DNA from: Theocolax elegans
Lineage: Eukaryota > Arthropoda > Insecta > Hymenoptera > Cerocephalidae
Direction: 5' to 3'
DNA: 64,000 nucleotides
NCBI GenBank assembly: GCA_026168455.1
Contig: CM047425.1
Coordinates: 44,898,362-44,962,361, forward strand
This document shows positions 19,341 through 29,748 of this stretch, piece by piece. Within the stretch, counting starts at the first letter, position 1. Each line of letters begins with the position of its first letter. The notes below the pieces were generated by a model. The model had not been told where the DNA came from. It did not search any database and worked only from the letters and a program-made list of their open reading frames with translations. The translations under genes were made by a program, and so were the position numbers.

Positions 19341-20418
19341 CACCTACAGTCAAGGTGCATAATTTCGACGGGAGGCGCAGCCACTCTGCATCAACCGTTG
19401 GAAGTGAGGTGCAAGGACTACGCTGCCGCACAGCAGAGTTCTGCACTTCAACCTCGCTGCCGTTCAGCGGGGTCTTGTACTAAAACTTCGCTGCCGTTCA
19501 GCGGGGTTCTGCACTTCAACTTCGCTGCCGTTCAGCAAAGTTGAAGTCTAATATCACGTAAATAGGAACCGCTGCAGTTCAGCGAATCCGACTCTACGTG
19601 ACCACACACTTATTACATTCTCTCTCTCTCTCTCTCTCTCTTTTCCCTCTATTCCCCTGTCTATACCTTTCTCAATCTCTTTGTTCTTTCTTAAATACAC
19701 ATATATGCGTATACGTAAATGTATATATATTTATATATATATGTTTACGCATTTATAATTTTATATTACATATATATATATATTTATCATTCTATGTACA
19801 GAGTTGTCGTGGCTCTTAGGTTCCCTCTTTCACCACTCTCTTCCTTGCCCGTTCTCGATTTTTGCGCCGCTGTTCTGCATAAAAATCATAAGAGAATTCC
19901 TTATAGAGACGCTGCCGCCCAGCGAATCTTCCTCCCACTCCAATCGCTCCGCTCGACGTCTCTTCGTTGAATTTGAGTCCGCTGCGCGGTCACACATTCA
20001 AAACGAAGCGATCGAATAAGCTATATCTATCTTATCGTTCGAATCGCAGTCGCTCTGCAATTTGAGAATAAGATAGACGAAACCAACTTTAGAATTTCCA
20101 ACGTTTCGCCGCTGTTCGGCAAAACAATTAGCCCCGTCACACGACATATTTTTAACTAAACATTTTCGCGTCTCGGCCCCCTAATTACCTTTTTTTTTAT
20201 TGTCACTTATTATTAGTAAAAACGTAGAGTTAATAGAAATAAATAGAAGAGTTTTGTTTAATACATATAGAAGGGGTCTATTTTAATAGTTAAACCAGGC
20301 AAGAACCCACAAGTTAACGATACTAGCCGCTCGGTATCGTTAACAACAATTATTAACTTTAACTTCCGGGTAAAAATAATAATAAAAACCCCGACGTTTG
20401 CCTTCCGCAAACGTTACA
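17045..20418 (+). repeat. 3' LTR of Gypsy-A, second partial copy
   Basis: This copy matches LTR positions 193-3571, lacking the first 112 bases, and ends GTTACA followed by the CAAT target duplication. It is the outer end of the element. It carries the full stem-loop array and all microsatellites. Confidence 0.9.
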
Positions 20419-22168
20419 CAATTTTTTTGCATATTCAAGCAGGTTGGCAATTCAGAAACTTTTAAAGGACGATTTCATTTCTAAAAACTCGGTAGTCTAA
20501 AGGTTAAAATGTAAAGTTTCCAAACCGAATAAAAATGTGATTTGTGTTAATAGTACTTTGAGTAATAAATATCAAATACACTATAATTTTTTTCCCTTGA
20601 ATGAGAATAGAGTACAATCTTGTTTCCAAAACTTTCTTTTCTAAAAAAATGCAAGGTTAAGAAAATACTCATTAGGTATAAAGGAATAGATACATTCCTA
20701 CCCAGACAGCACTTCATATTGCAGCGATATTGTTGGAATAATGTCATATTGCTACAATATTGTCAACATACATTGTCTGATTTTAGTATTTTATTAATTA
20801 ATGAACGCATTAATGAGGATAATAATTTAAGCTAAAGAATTGTTGTATTGTCTTATGTTTTGACGAAAATTCGTACTATATTTCGAATTACCTATAACCA
20901 AATTTTTTAATTCTTTTGGATATGTGGGTGAAAATCATCTAACGTGCACATTTGTGTAATAGTGAAATATATCCCATTATATCATATATAAAATTACGAA
21001 TAATATATTCTAAGTACAATATATGTAATTTAACGTAAGTCAGCCGTGAAACTTGATAAAAGTTGATTTTATTGCCAAGTTTAAGTTGCTTAAAGTTTCA
21101 AATGTAACGTCCCCTGGCTGTAAGAAGGCCATAATCGCATATTAACTGGTGCGATTATAGGCGTATTTCTTTATTTCAAAAACGGGTTCAAAACTTAATT
21201 GTTCATTTTGTTAACCACGATTAAAATCAAGTTGAAAATCTGAACATTTACTGATTTTTGAAGTGCACTGAACTTGCTGAACTTTGTAACAAACTTGTTA
21301 TTAATAATAGCTGTGTTATGATTAATGTCTTTAAAATTAATTGTAAACATAAAACATTTTTCTGACCAGGTGAAATTGTTAACTTTTGATTTATTTTAGA
21401 GGTAAAAATTTTATTTTTAATGTTTCATGATGTTAAGCAAAAAATACGGGCATGTTTTTGTGGTAATTCAGCGGTTACCTTTTTTAATGTAATTCCTCTG
21501 ATAGAGTATAATTAGAAAACTAATAAATTTTTTAAAACCAATTCATAGAGTAAATTTCAGATAAAGTAACTACATAAAAACAGTATTATTCCGATGTGGA
21601 AATTTTGAATGTTAACGTAATAAAATTTAAAAAACAATCTATGTAATCTCCCTTGGCATGTAACATCCCCTGTCCAAATTTCTTTTATAACAAATAATCG
21701 ATGCTGATCATTACATACCTTACTGTTTTGACTAAAAATAAACATTATTTCTTAACAATTGTTTTCTCCATTCAAAGAAACTATGCGAGTCCATCAATGG
21801 AAATGGAGTAGATGTGAGCCCCAAAAAATTAATTTTAATGAAGTAAGTTGTTACGAATGTAATTTGAATAGACAATGTGAACATTATCAATTAGGGTCGA
21901 TCTCGTACGAAAATAAAACTCAGAAAAAGAGTAAAATTGTTATTTAAGATAAAAGAAGTTACTACTAAAAGAAATATTAAAAATATATAATTTATATTAC
22001 AAATATAAAAATTATGTTAAATTGATTATATGGAAACATTGCATATATTTTATAAATGGAAGAATTTGTTAAGAATTGTTAATTTGTAATTTTTTTTATT
22101 GTTATTATCAATTAGGTATAGTTATATTCAATGTATACTCCATAAAATATGTTTATTAAAACTTTCTA
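20419..22168. other. AT-rich flank without recognisable genes
   Basis: The first 22 bases continue the 108-bp repeat, after which homology is lost. The remainder is AT-rich with short ORFs only. A 62-codon ORF at 21759-21947 has a few Cys residues but no family signature. The string GTGAAAATCATCTAACGTG near 20929 recurs inverted near 22520, hinting at an old transposon pair. Confidence 0.5.
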
Positions 22169-22303
22169 TCCCTATTACAAAATCTCACGTGAGAAATTGA
22201 TTTTTTATTATTTAGCAAATTTAAACACCTCCAATTGAAATATCACATGAGATTTTGGCATGAAATCTCACTTGAGATCTCACGTGAGATTTTGTATTAG
22301 GGA
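22169..22303. mobile_element. Small palindromic MITE with CACGTG termini
   Basis: A 135-bp unit has near-perfect 26-bp terminal inverted repeats starting TCCCTATTACAAAATCTC and containing the palindrome TCTCACGTGAGA. The interior repeats the same AAATCTCA motif. No coding capacity. Confidence 0.75.
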
Positions 22304-22516
22304 TGTATTCAAGATGTTTATGTTTTATATATCAAAATATATGTAATTCCCCTGGAATGTAAAAATTAAAAATCTTCAATACGTTGAGTAAATCAACTGA
22401 TCCTGTATGCCCACTGAAAACAGGTACTCTAGAAACTGTAATTGGTCCAGAGAAACCAAAAATATATAATTTTTTTCATTTTCTTTTCTTGCATATCACA
22501 ACGTCAAATGTTCACG

Positions 22517-22705
22517 TTAGATGATTTTCACCGTTAGCGTTACTTTAGCCATTTGACAACAACTTGAAAATAATTCATTTTTATTGTATTCACATGAAAA
22601 ATGTTTTGCATGGCAATATTTACAAATTTCAGACATTGTACCTAAATAATTTTCAATTATTAAAGATTCATTAAAATAATTATTTGCTATTTTACCATCA
22701 TACAT
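22517..22705 (-). pseudogene. Helitron-like zinc-motif fragment
   Basis: A 62-codon minus-strand ORF contains C-x2-C-x-A-x-HF followed later by a CC pair and 'KVTL' (residues about 28-55). This order resembles the Cys-rich motif near the N-terminus of Helitron replicase-helicase proteins. No helicase domain is nearby, so it would be a relic. The assignment is by motif recall. Confidence 0.35.
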
Positions 22706-22870
22706 ATTATTTTTATTTTTTTTTTGTTTAGTCTTAAGTTCTGCAATAACATCTAATTTTTTTTTAAATGAGGAGTAGCATTTTCATTTATTGATTCATT
22801 ATCATGAACTTGAGTTTTTTAAAAAGAGTTAAAATAGGGTAAGGTGAGGGAATTAAAGGAGGATGGGTAG

Positions 22871-22920
22871 TTGACCTGGAGGTCATCCTGACAACCTGGA
22901 CATCGTCCTCGGGAAGTGAC
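22871..22920. repeat. Degenerate copy of the 108-bp repeat
   Basis: About 50 bases match the Gypsy-A left flank (GGAGGTCATCCTGAC, ACCTGGACATCGTC, GGAAGTGACA) with several substitutions. It is a solitary relic in the same orientation as positions 1-80. Confidence 0.7.
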
Positions 22921-23029
22921 ATTATTTTTTTGTTTTATAATTTTTTTGTTTAATTTCATTTTCCCTCTGCGATTACAGGCTTGGGACCGACATATATTGT
23001 TCATATATTTTGTTCAATATATATTGTTC

Positions 23030-23430
23030 ATTTATTTTGAAATTTTGAGTGCTACTCTTTAAAGGTGCTATTTATATGCATATTTGTAAATATTTGAATT
23101 AAGTGTGCACTTTAGATATGATTTTTTTTATTAATTAATTTATTTTTAACGCTTTGTTAAAAACTTAGCAATATTAGCGCTACGCTTTAAAGGTGCTGCT
23201 TCAATTTTTGAATTGTTCTATTGATGATTTATTTTAAAATTTTGAGCGCTACTCTTTAAAGGTGCTGCTTATATATATATTTGTAAATATTTGAATTAAG
23301 TGTGCACTTTAGATATGATTTTCTTTATTAATTAATTTATTTTTAACGCTTTGTTAAAAACTTAGCAATATTAGCGCTACGCTTTAAAAGTGCTGCTTCA
23401 ATTTTTGAATTGTTATGTTGTTGATTTATT
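23030..23430. repeat. Tandem duplication, 197-bp period
   Basis: Two head-to-tail copies (from about 23041 and 23238) contain GCTACTCTTTAAAGGTGC, a GTGCACTTTAGATATGA stretch and TTAGCGCTACGCTTTAAA. They differ by a few substitutions and lie next to the 108-bp repeat. No coding potential. Confidence 0.85.
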
Positions 23431-23437
23431 TTTTTTT

Positions 23438-23651
23438 ACCTCCGGGTCATCTGGACATCGTCTACTGGTAAGTAGTGTACCACCCTGCTTGAATATGCAA
23501 AAAAAATTGTCACTTCCTGAAGACGATGTCCAGGTGGTCAGGGTGACCTCCGGGTCATCTGGACATCGTCTACTGGTAAGTAGTGTGCCACCCTGCTTGA
23601 ATATGCAAAAAAAATTGTCACTTCCTGAAGACGATGTCTAGGTGGTCAGGG
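23438..23651. repeat. 108-bp tandem repeat, two units; empty site of Gypsy-A
   Basis: Two units (23438-23545 and 23546-about 23651) are nearly identical. Each contains an internal inverted repeat (ACATCGTCT ... AGACGATGT). Read in reverse complement, the unit runs unbroken across the point where Gypsy-A sits at position 80/81, with one CAAT instead of two. An 83-codon ORF across it is a repeat artefact. Confidence 0.9.
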
Positions 23652-24600
23652 TACACCCCATACCACCACCCCTTCCCCCTTCAAATTTTACCCCTTTTAA
23701 AAAAACAACTAAAAACATTAACCCTCAACAGTGCGTCAAAAAACATGTGATACATCTATTTATCAAAAAATATCGTCACATCGACAATTACGTCACACAA
23801 ATAGATTGACGTCACAGAAACGGAGAAAGGTTTTTGATGGAATTTAATTTTTATTTAACTTTAACTTTAACTTTAATTTTTTCTATTATATATTTTTAAT
23901 ATTTAATTTATTTTAAAAAAAATAATAAAAAATAAATAAATAAATAAATAAATTAAAAAATAATAAATTAACTTTAATTTAATTTTTTTTTTATATATAT
24001 AGAACTTTTATCCTCCAAATGTTGAGTAATCGATAGGTGAAAATCAATCATTAATAATTATATATAATATTTTATTTTAAATTTTTATTTAATAAAATTT
24101 TCTATTTTTCATGATTTTTATTTTTTGACATGATCAATTTACGAGAAATTGCCCATATATACATGTAAAATCTAAATGTGCATAAATTAAAGGTTACCTA
24201 ATTATCTTTTTTTATTGTATTCATACAATTGTAATTTTATTTATTTTTTCACATATAATAATTACAAAGGAAATAAGGTTGGACAACGCCATAAGAATAA
24301 TAATAATAATATAAAATCAAAGAGTGTTTTAATTGAAGAATAATAAAATCCAATTATTATTGTAATTATGTGCATTAAAAAATAGACAATAATAAATGTT
24401 AACAAATAAGTAAGATTATTATTACTTAGTATTAATATATTATATTTATCTAAACTTTGAAAATGAAAAATTAAATCTAATAACTTTATAACTTCATATA
24501 GTTTAAATGTTTTCCTAATAATTAATATTGATACAAGAAAATAAATCAAAAGTGTAAATCGACCGAGGGAGCGTTAGCGACCGAGGTATTTGTTGCTAGT
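23652..24600. other. AT-rich stretch, no gene
   Basis: Simple AT-rich sequence with ACTTTA and AAAT short repeats (23860-23990) and a doubled CGACCGAGG motif at 24558-24586. The 95-codon minus-strand ORF here is Leu/Ile-rich and looks like chance. Confidence 0.5.
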
Positions 24601-24785
24601 AATAAAAATTACTATGTTTTCTAATAAAATTTGCTATGTCAACATAGTAAAATTTGTACATTTCAAATTGACTACAAAACATAGCAATTCTTATTAAAAG
24701 TACAATATGTCCACCAATTACTATGTTTTATAGTAATTTTTATTAGAATTTTTTAATAATTTTTATTACACATTTTTCTCAGTGT
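24600..24785. mobile_element. Right part of a CTCAGTG-ended MITE
   Basis: AT-rich internally palindromic DNA built around TTACTATGTTTT and AGTAATTTTTATTA ends in CTCAGTG at 24785, followed by TA. The end matches the family of 25222-26441 and 27654-27773. The left end is not clear. Confidence 0.5.
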
Positions 24786-25221
24786 ATTAATATTTCGGGC
24801 ACTTTTCCCAGATATTTTGACCATAAGTGATCTTATATTGATTTAGACCCACTCTGGAAATTTATAGGCAGTTTATAACTATAAAAAGACATATGTTAGA
24901 CAGCATTAGGTTTCCTGAGTCCGGAGCAGAATTGCTCATTTTCACTATTTAAGGTTTAAATGGCTTATAAGAGCGTGACGGCATACATTTATGACTTTAA
25001 AGGTATGTTTAATAAAAAATTCAAGAAAATTTTACGAAAAAAATTATATTTATGTTTATAGTGCAAAATGCATCCCCTGGGAGCTATAAATTCATGAAAA
25101 TGCAAAAAATTGCTACAATGTCAACTTTGTCTCTCTGTAATTTAAAATAATAGCCCCAAAAAAATCTGAAAAAATTCAGGAGAAATAATGGACACCTCTA
25201 AAACATATTCCTGCAGTTATA

Positions 25222-26441
25222 CACTGAGAAAAAACTGCATAGCAATATATTTACTAAAAAATTTAGTAAAGTACAATATAAGTAAAACTATCTGATTATT
25301 TTATTGATTTTACTATACTATAGCTGAATTACTTATAAATGCATACTTAAATCAACCAACTTTTTTAGAACAATGGGTCCAGTTAATTTATTGATATTTG
25401 ACTGCATTTTTTACTATAATTGACTTAGTTAAATTTACTATTTATAAATATTTAAAACACCATAATTTTTTTAAAATATTTACTATTTAAATTTTGTAAT
25501 TGTTACAATATATTATTGCAGTATCATTATTACACTATGCAGTATTGTTAAATATACTACGTTTTTAAAGTATTTTTAAGTAAAAGTTTTTAATAATACT
25601 AATTAATATGTGGTACAATGAGCTATATATTGAAAGAGTATTGACGGATTCAATGGTAACTATAGGTACTATTTCTATAAATGTTATTATCCATGTATAC
25701 AATAACTGAATTCCTTTATACGTATTTCGAAAATTTACATCAGTACAGTGTTTGTCGTCGAAAGAAATGAATGCAGACCTAAGTGCAAAGGGTCTACTAT
25801 TACTAAGTGGGAATTATCCCACTATATACTGCAATTTCAAAGTAAGTCCATTCATTTAAAGTAATTATAAAATAAAGATAAAATATTATGTTAATTTTTA
25901 TTTACAAATAAGTGTATAGATATGGAAGCTTTGATAATTTTGCCGGATGAAGAGTTCTTCGATTTGATCAAAACTAAAGGTGAAAGGTACCAATTTTTCA
26001 AGAAGTCGATAGTGTTTGTAAATATATATGTATGTTAAAATGAAACTATGTACATTTTATAAACTTATATGTATAACTTGTTTTATAAAAAAAATAAATT
26101 ATTAAAAACAAAATTTTAACTATCTTTTCATTTCACACAACCGTATCCTAAAGTCTAAATTATTATAAATTATAGTAAAACTAAAAATTATGATGCATTT
26201 GTAATATTATTTTTCTATTCATTTCTAACATAATTTTTAGTAGTGTTTAATAAAAATATAATATAGTAATTTTTAATAAATAAATATTTTCAAATATATA
26301 TATAGTTAAATTACAATTTCTTTTTTGTAAATGGTACTTACAATTTTCAGAAATAGTTTTACCATAAAATATTGCAGTATAGTTATTGCACTATATTTTC
26401 TGGTAATTTTATAGTAAAATAACCTTTTTTTTCTTTCAGTG
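25222..26441. mobile_element. 1.2 kb CACTGA-ended DNA transposon, TA target
   Basis: The ends are CACTGAGAAAAA and the reverse complement of CACTGAAAGAAAA, flanked by TA on both sides. The intact paralogue (GTTATAGCAATATT near 33460) shows the empty site, so both ends are well defined. TA target and short inverted ends suggest a Tc1/mariner-type mobilisation, but no transposase frame is seen. It carries a host-gene-like relic at 25757-26010. Confidence 0.78.
25757..26010 (+). pseudogene. SAM-domain-like gene fragment with an intron-like gap
   Basis: Two short coding blocks are joined by what looks like an intron. The first (to 25839) ends 'KWELSHYILQFQ' just before GTAAGT. The second begins after an AG at about 25920 and reads 'MEALIILPDEEFFDLIKTKG', continuing to 'QFFKK'. 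The order (Trp, Tyr-Ile-x-x-Phe, then Glu-Ala-Leu-x-x-Leu, Asp-Leu-Ile, Gly-x-Arg) matches a sterile alpha motif domain. It ends soon after, so it is a captured fragment or a remnant of the element's own gene. Confidence 0.4.
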
Positions 26442-26486
26442 TAGCAATATTCATTTTTTCATCTTATATTATATATTATTATATAT

Positions 26487-27482
26487 GGGGTATTCCACGT
26501 GAAGTGGTCCGATCAAAATTTTAAAATGCACCAAATTTTGAGTACACATTGCAAATGTTTTTCAGAATACAGAAAAAAATTTTTAGGTACTGGAATTTAT
26601 TAGCTCAAAAGTTATTCTAACCTCAAAAAGTAAACTTTTTCCAGTTTTTTTCAACACCAGCTGGGTTTATCGCTATTTAACTCAAAATCTATCAACTGTT
26701 ACTATACAACATTATATGTAACATTCATTGCTAATTATGTGTAGAATTTATCCTTCTGGGTTAGAATTTCTAATCTCAAGGTCAATGTTACATAAACTAC
26801 ATGTCAATATTCAACTTAAAAAAAGTGTAAGTTCGCCACAATTGATTTTTTTATCCAAAAGTCTAAAAGAAAGCTTGGAGCAATACCTTTCAAATGGTCT
26901 ATAGCATTTTTATGGCCTTCAATTCTGTAAAAAGTTATGATAATTTAAAAAAACTCCAAATTTTTTTAAAAATTTAAATGGAAAATACCATGTTAATTTT
27001 TGTAAATTTTTTGTCTTTCTTTAAATTATCATAACTTTTTACGGAATTAAAGGCCATAAAAATGCTACAAACCATTTGAAAGGTATTGCTCCAAGCTTTC
27101 TTTTAGACTTTTGGATAAAAAAATCAATTGTGGCGAACTTACACTTTTTTTATGTTGAATATTGACATGTAGTTTATGTAACATTGACCTTGAGATTAGA
27201 AATTCTAACCCAGAAGGATAAATTCTACACATAATTAGCAACGAATGTTACATATAATGTTGTATAGTAAAAGTTGATAGATTTTGAGTTAAATAGCGAT
27301 GAACCCAGCTGGTGTTGAAAAAAACTGGAAAAAGTTCATTTTTTGCGGTTAGAATAACTTTTGAGCTAATAAATTCCAGTACCTAAAAATTTTTTTCTGT
27401 ATTCTGAAAAACATTTGCAATGTGTACTCAAAATTTGGTGCATTTTAAAATTTTGATCGGACCACTTTACGTGGAATACCCC
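26487..27482. mobile_element. Foldback element 1 (996-bp palindrome)
   Basis: Arms of about 460 bp start GGGGTATTCCACGTGAAG and return as the reverse complement ending at 27482, with a short AT-rich centre near 26955-27015. Arms differ by only a few bases. It lies within a TA-repeat tract, probably its target. No ORF. Transcripts would form a long hairpin. Confidence 0.9.
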
Positions 27483-27506
27483 ATATATATATATATATAT
27501 ATATAT

Positions 27507-28090
27507 ATGCTATCACTCTTGTTTAAGCCATTTAAACCTTAAATAGTGAAAATCAGCAATTCTACTCCGGACTCTGAAATCCAAATACTGTCTAAAACAA
27601 TATGTCTGTAACCAAAATATCTGGGAAAAATGCCTGAAATATGAATAGAAATGCACTGAGAATAATTTTTAGTAAAAATTACAATACTTTATAGTAATTT
27701 TTCTCATTTTTGGCAGTCTGTGACTCTTTTACTAGACAGTATTGTAATTTTTACTAAAAATTTTTCTCAGTGTGCGTGTTTGTTGCCTTATATAACGATG
27801 AATCTGTTAGCGAGCATGATCATTGCAAAAAATTTATGCAGTAACCATAGAGTGGTAAAAAAAAATCTCCACTTTATTCAGTATCAATCAAATCTCTTGT
27901 AAAAATACATATATTATTAAACAATCATTAAAAATTACGTTTTAAACATTTATAATGTTGGATTTTTAGTTTTACAACCTTTACAAGAATTATGAGACTA
28001 TAATCTGAAGGATTACTATAAAAGTATCAACATTATTATTATTGTTATTCAGCAATAAATAATTTGAATTTCACACACTTGTCATTGTTA
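27507..28090 (-). repeat. Second arm fragment of the 31851-33505 foldback family
   Basis: The sequence aligns with about 32145-32720 and is inverted relative to 24786-26465. It is interrupted at 27654-27773 by a small MITE and lacks the internal segment around TTTTTATAGTCAGAAACTG. Short ORFs here are incidental. Confidence 0.75.
27654..27773. mobile_element. 120-bp CACTGAG MITE
   Basis: It begins CACTGAGAATAATTTTTAGT and ends ACTAAAAATTTTTCTCAGTG, long inverted ends with a short centre. It is absent from the paralogous sequence near 32345, which defines the insertion. Confidence 0.82.
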
Positions 28091-28332
28091 TATTAAGAAA
28101 ATATGGACATATATATTTCTTAATTCAAGTATATATAAGAAAAATAGGATGTTGTAATTACATGCTTAAAGTTCTATAGTTCCATTAACTCACAGCACGA
28201 GTGTACTTGTCGTCCAAGTATATCTAAAATAACAAGCATAAAGTGTTTTACTTACTTATCAACATTATTATTGAAAGAATATCGTTAAATTAAAACTTTA
28301 TAGTACATTTTTAGTACATATTTTATAGTACA

Positions 28333-28630
28333 ATGCATTTAAGTTTTTTAATATTTTCTCTAATAGTTTTGGAGAATTTAATAATCATTTTGTCTTTGTT
28401 AACTGAAAATTGTGAAACACTGAATTCCGAAATTCATATAATAAAAGGTAAACCAATATTTAGTTTCACGGCAATTGATTATTGTTAATTACTTTGTTTA
28501 TTTAGATGAATATAGTGATATTGGAAAATTGTCAAGAACGTGCAGTGGAGATGTTTTTGTTTCAAAATGTGAGGGATTCTGTAATTCACAAGTTCAACCT
28601 AGTGTAATGACAACAACTGGATTTTTAAAA
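28333..28630 (+). CDS. Bursicon subunit beta, exons 1-2 (partial)
   Basis: Bursicon is the secreted cystine-knot heterodimer that drives cuticle tanning and wing expansion through the receptor LGR2/rickets. Exon 1 (28333-28447) encodes a signal peptide ([18 protein letters not shown]) and then [15 protein letters not shown] 58-bp intron with GTAAAC and TTTAG ends (28448-28505) separates exon 2 (28506-28630), which encodes [28 protein letters not shown] and TTTGFLK before a GTATGA donor. This matches the N-terminal half of bursicon-beta as I know it, including the CEG-C-SQVQPS core. The remaining exon with the other cystine-knot residues was not found downstream; the following DNA is stacked transposons, so the gene may have a long invaded intron or be a truncated copy. 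Confidence 0.8.
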
Positions 28631-28682
28631 GTATGATATGCAATTATTTTAAGTTAAATAATTATTAATTATAGTGTACTCC

Positions 28683-29160
28683 ACCCTAGTAGAAATCGTA
28701 TTCCATTAAATAGGTAATTAATAGATATTCTAAATAGAATGGTCGAAAAATGGGTGAAAAATAGGCGAAAAATGTGCCCATTTTTATCCTCCCGGTGAAA
28801 CGCTTTTTCTCCCAATTTGTAACCATTAAATAGACTAAAATATAAGTTATATTCTGTTTTGAGCTAATTTCTAGCTTATAAACATAGATCAAATTTGAGT
28901 CTAATGATGTGCTATTAAATGTCTATTAAACATGGACAAGTGAAAAATATAATAAAATCACATTTGTTTTCGTAAATACTAGAAATATAACAGAAATTAG
29001 TTGTAAATCAGACGAAAACATTAAAAATCCATCCGAAACTATAGAAATTTTGAAGTTTACTGTTACCGGAAAGCTGCAAACATTATTCGAATGTCTTGAG
29101 GTTATGGTCATAACTTGTAAAAAAAATATTCAAAGTTTATACTATGTCTCTATGTTTAAG
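28683..29160. repeat. CCCTRGTAGAAAT-type repeat fragment
   Basis: CCCTAGTAGAAATCG at 28685 resembles the terminus at 29749 (CCCTGGTAGAAATTC) and, inverted, the one at 38150-38163. The GGTGAAACGCTTTTTC segment at 28796 recurs in 37700-38110. These look like relics of one DNA-element family. Small ORFs are not convincing. Confidence 0.5.
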
Positions 29161-29164
29161 TTAA

Positions 29165-29748
29165 TTAGTAATGTTTATAAGATAACAGCCAAACTCTAGA
29201 CAGTTGCATGTAATCTTAATTTTGAATTATTTAGTTATAAATATTTTTTATTGTTAATCTTCATGCAAGTAAAGGTAAAAGTTTTCTATTATAAAGCTAC
29301 TAATAAAAATCAAAGAATTATTAAATTTATTTTATATAAACTTATCCAATATAATAATTCTTATACGATTTCACTGATTCAAGTAAACTCTGTAAAATAA
29401 TTCAGAATGTGTAACGGCATTTATATGTATTCTTTCATTAGTATACTCTTGTATAAAAGTGTATTCTTCATTATTTTTTAAAAATAAAAAAAATATTAAC
29501 CGAACTTTTAGAACAAATATTTCAATATTCAATATTCCTATATATATATTTAACAACTACTTTAGTAATGGTTATAGAAATAACTGTCAGACTCGAGTGA
29601 CACTTGCAGGTATTCTTAGTTTTGTTAATTAATTATAAATGTTATTCATTGCTATTTTTCATGAAAGTATAGAACGAAGTTGTCTACAGTAAGCTACTAA
29701 TAAACAACAAAGAAATATTAAATGTAAGTTTAAATAAACTTATCCAGT
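29165..29748. repeat. Degenerate tandem repeats, left block
   Basis: Two units of about 400 bp contain ATAACTGTCAGACTCGAG-like and CTACTAATAAACAACAAAGA-like motifs. The same units resume at 34727-35430. The element at 29749-34726 splits the array. Confidence 0.7.

Larger units (their letters stand above)
81..20418 (+). mobile_element. Gypsy-A: giant env-bearing Ty3/Gypsy LTR retrotransposon (endogenous retrovirus-like)
   Basis: The element is bounded by LTRs that begin TGTAAC and end GTTACA and is flanked by CAAT on both sides. Its interior is 3572-14150, with order leader ORFs, gag, pol, env and a basic 3' ORF. Integrase lies after RNase H, which places it in Ty3/Gypsy. LTRs of 3.49 kb are very long for an insect Gypsy element. 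The 5' and 3' LTRs differ at only a handful of bases where I compared them, so the insertion is recent. Pol is open for more than 1500 codons, while env and both leader ORFs each hold one in-frame stop. The extra length at the 3' end comes from a partial LTR duplication (14151-20418). Confidence 0.92.
24786..26465 (+). repeat. Arm fragment of the 31851-33505 foldback family, split by a CACTGA element
   Basis: 24788-25221 and 26444-26465 align with 33010-33490, one arm of the large palindrome. The break at 25221/26442 coincides exactly with an inserted element flanked by TA. The copy is older, with many substitutions and the outermost bases missing. Confidence 0.8.

Noticed and set aside
23390..23641. 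83-codon repetitive ORF
   Set aside because: It is the 108-bp DNA repeat translated twice; nothing suggests expression.
23438..23651. CRISPR-like repeat-spacer structure
   Set aside because: The repeats are contiguous 108-bp units with no spacers, in a eukaryotic context.
24262..24549. 95-codon hydrophobic minus-strand ORF
   Set aside because: Leu/Ile-rich product of AT-rich DNA with no signature or neighbour support.
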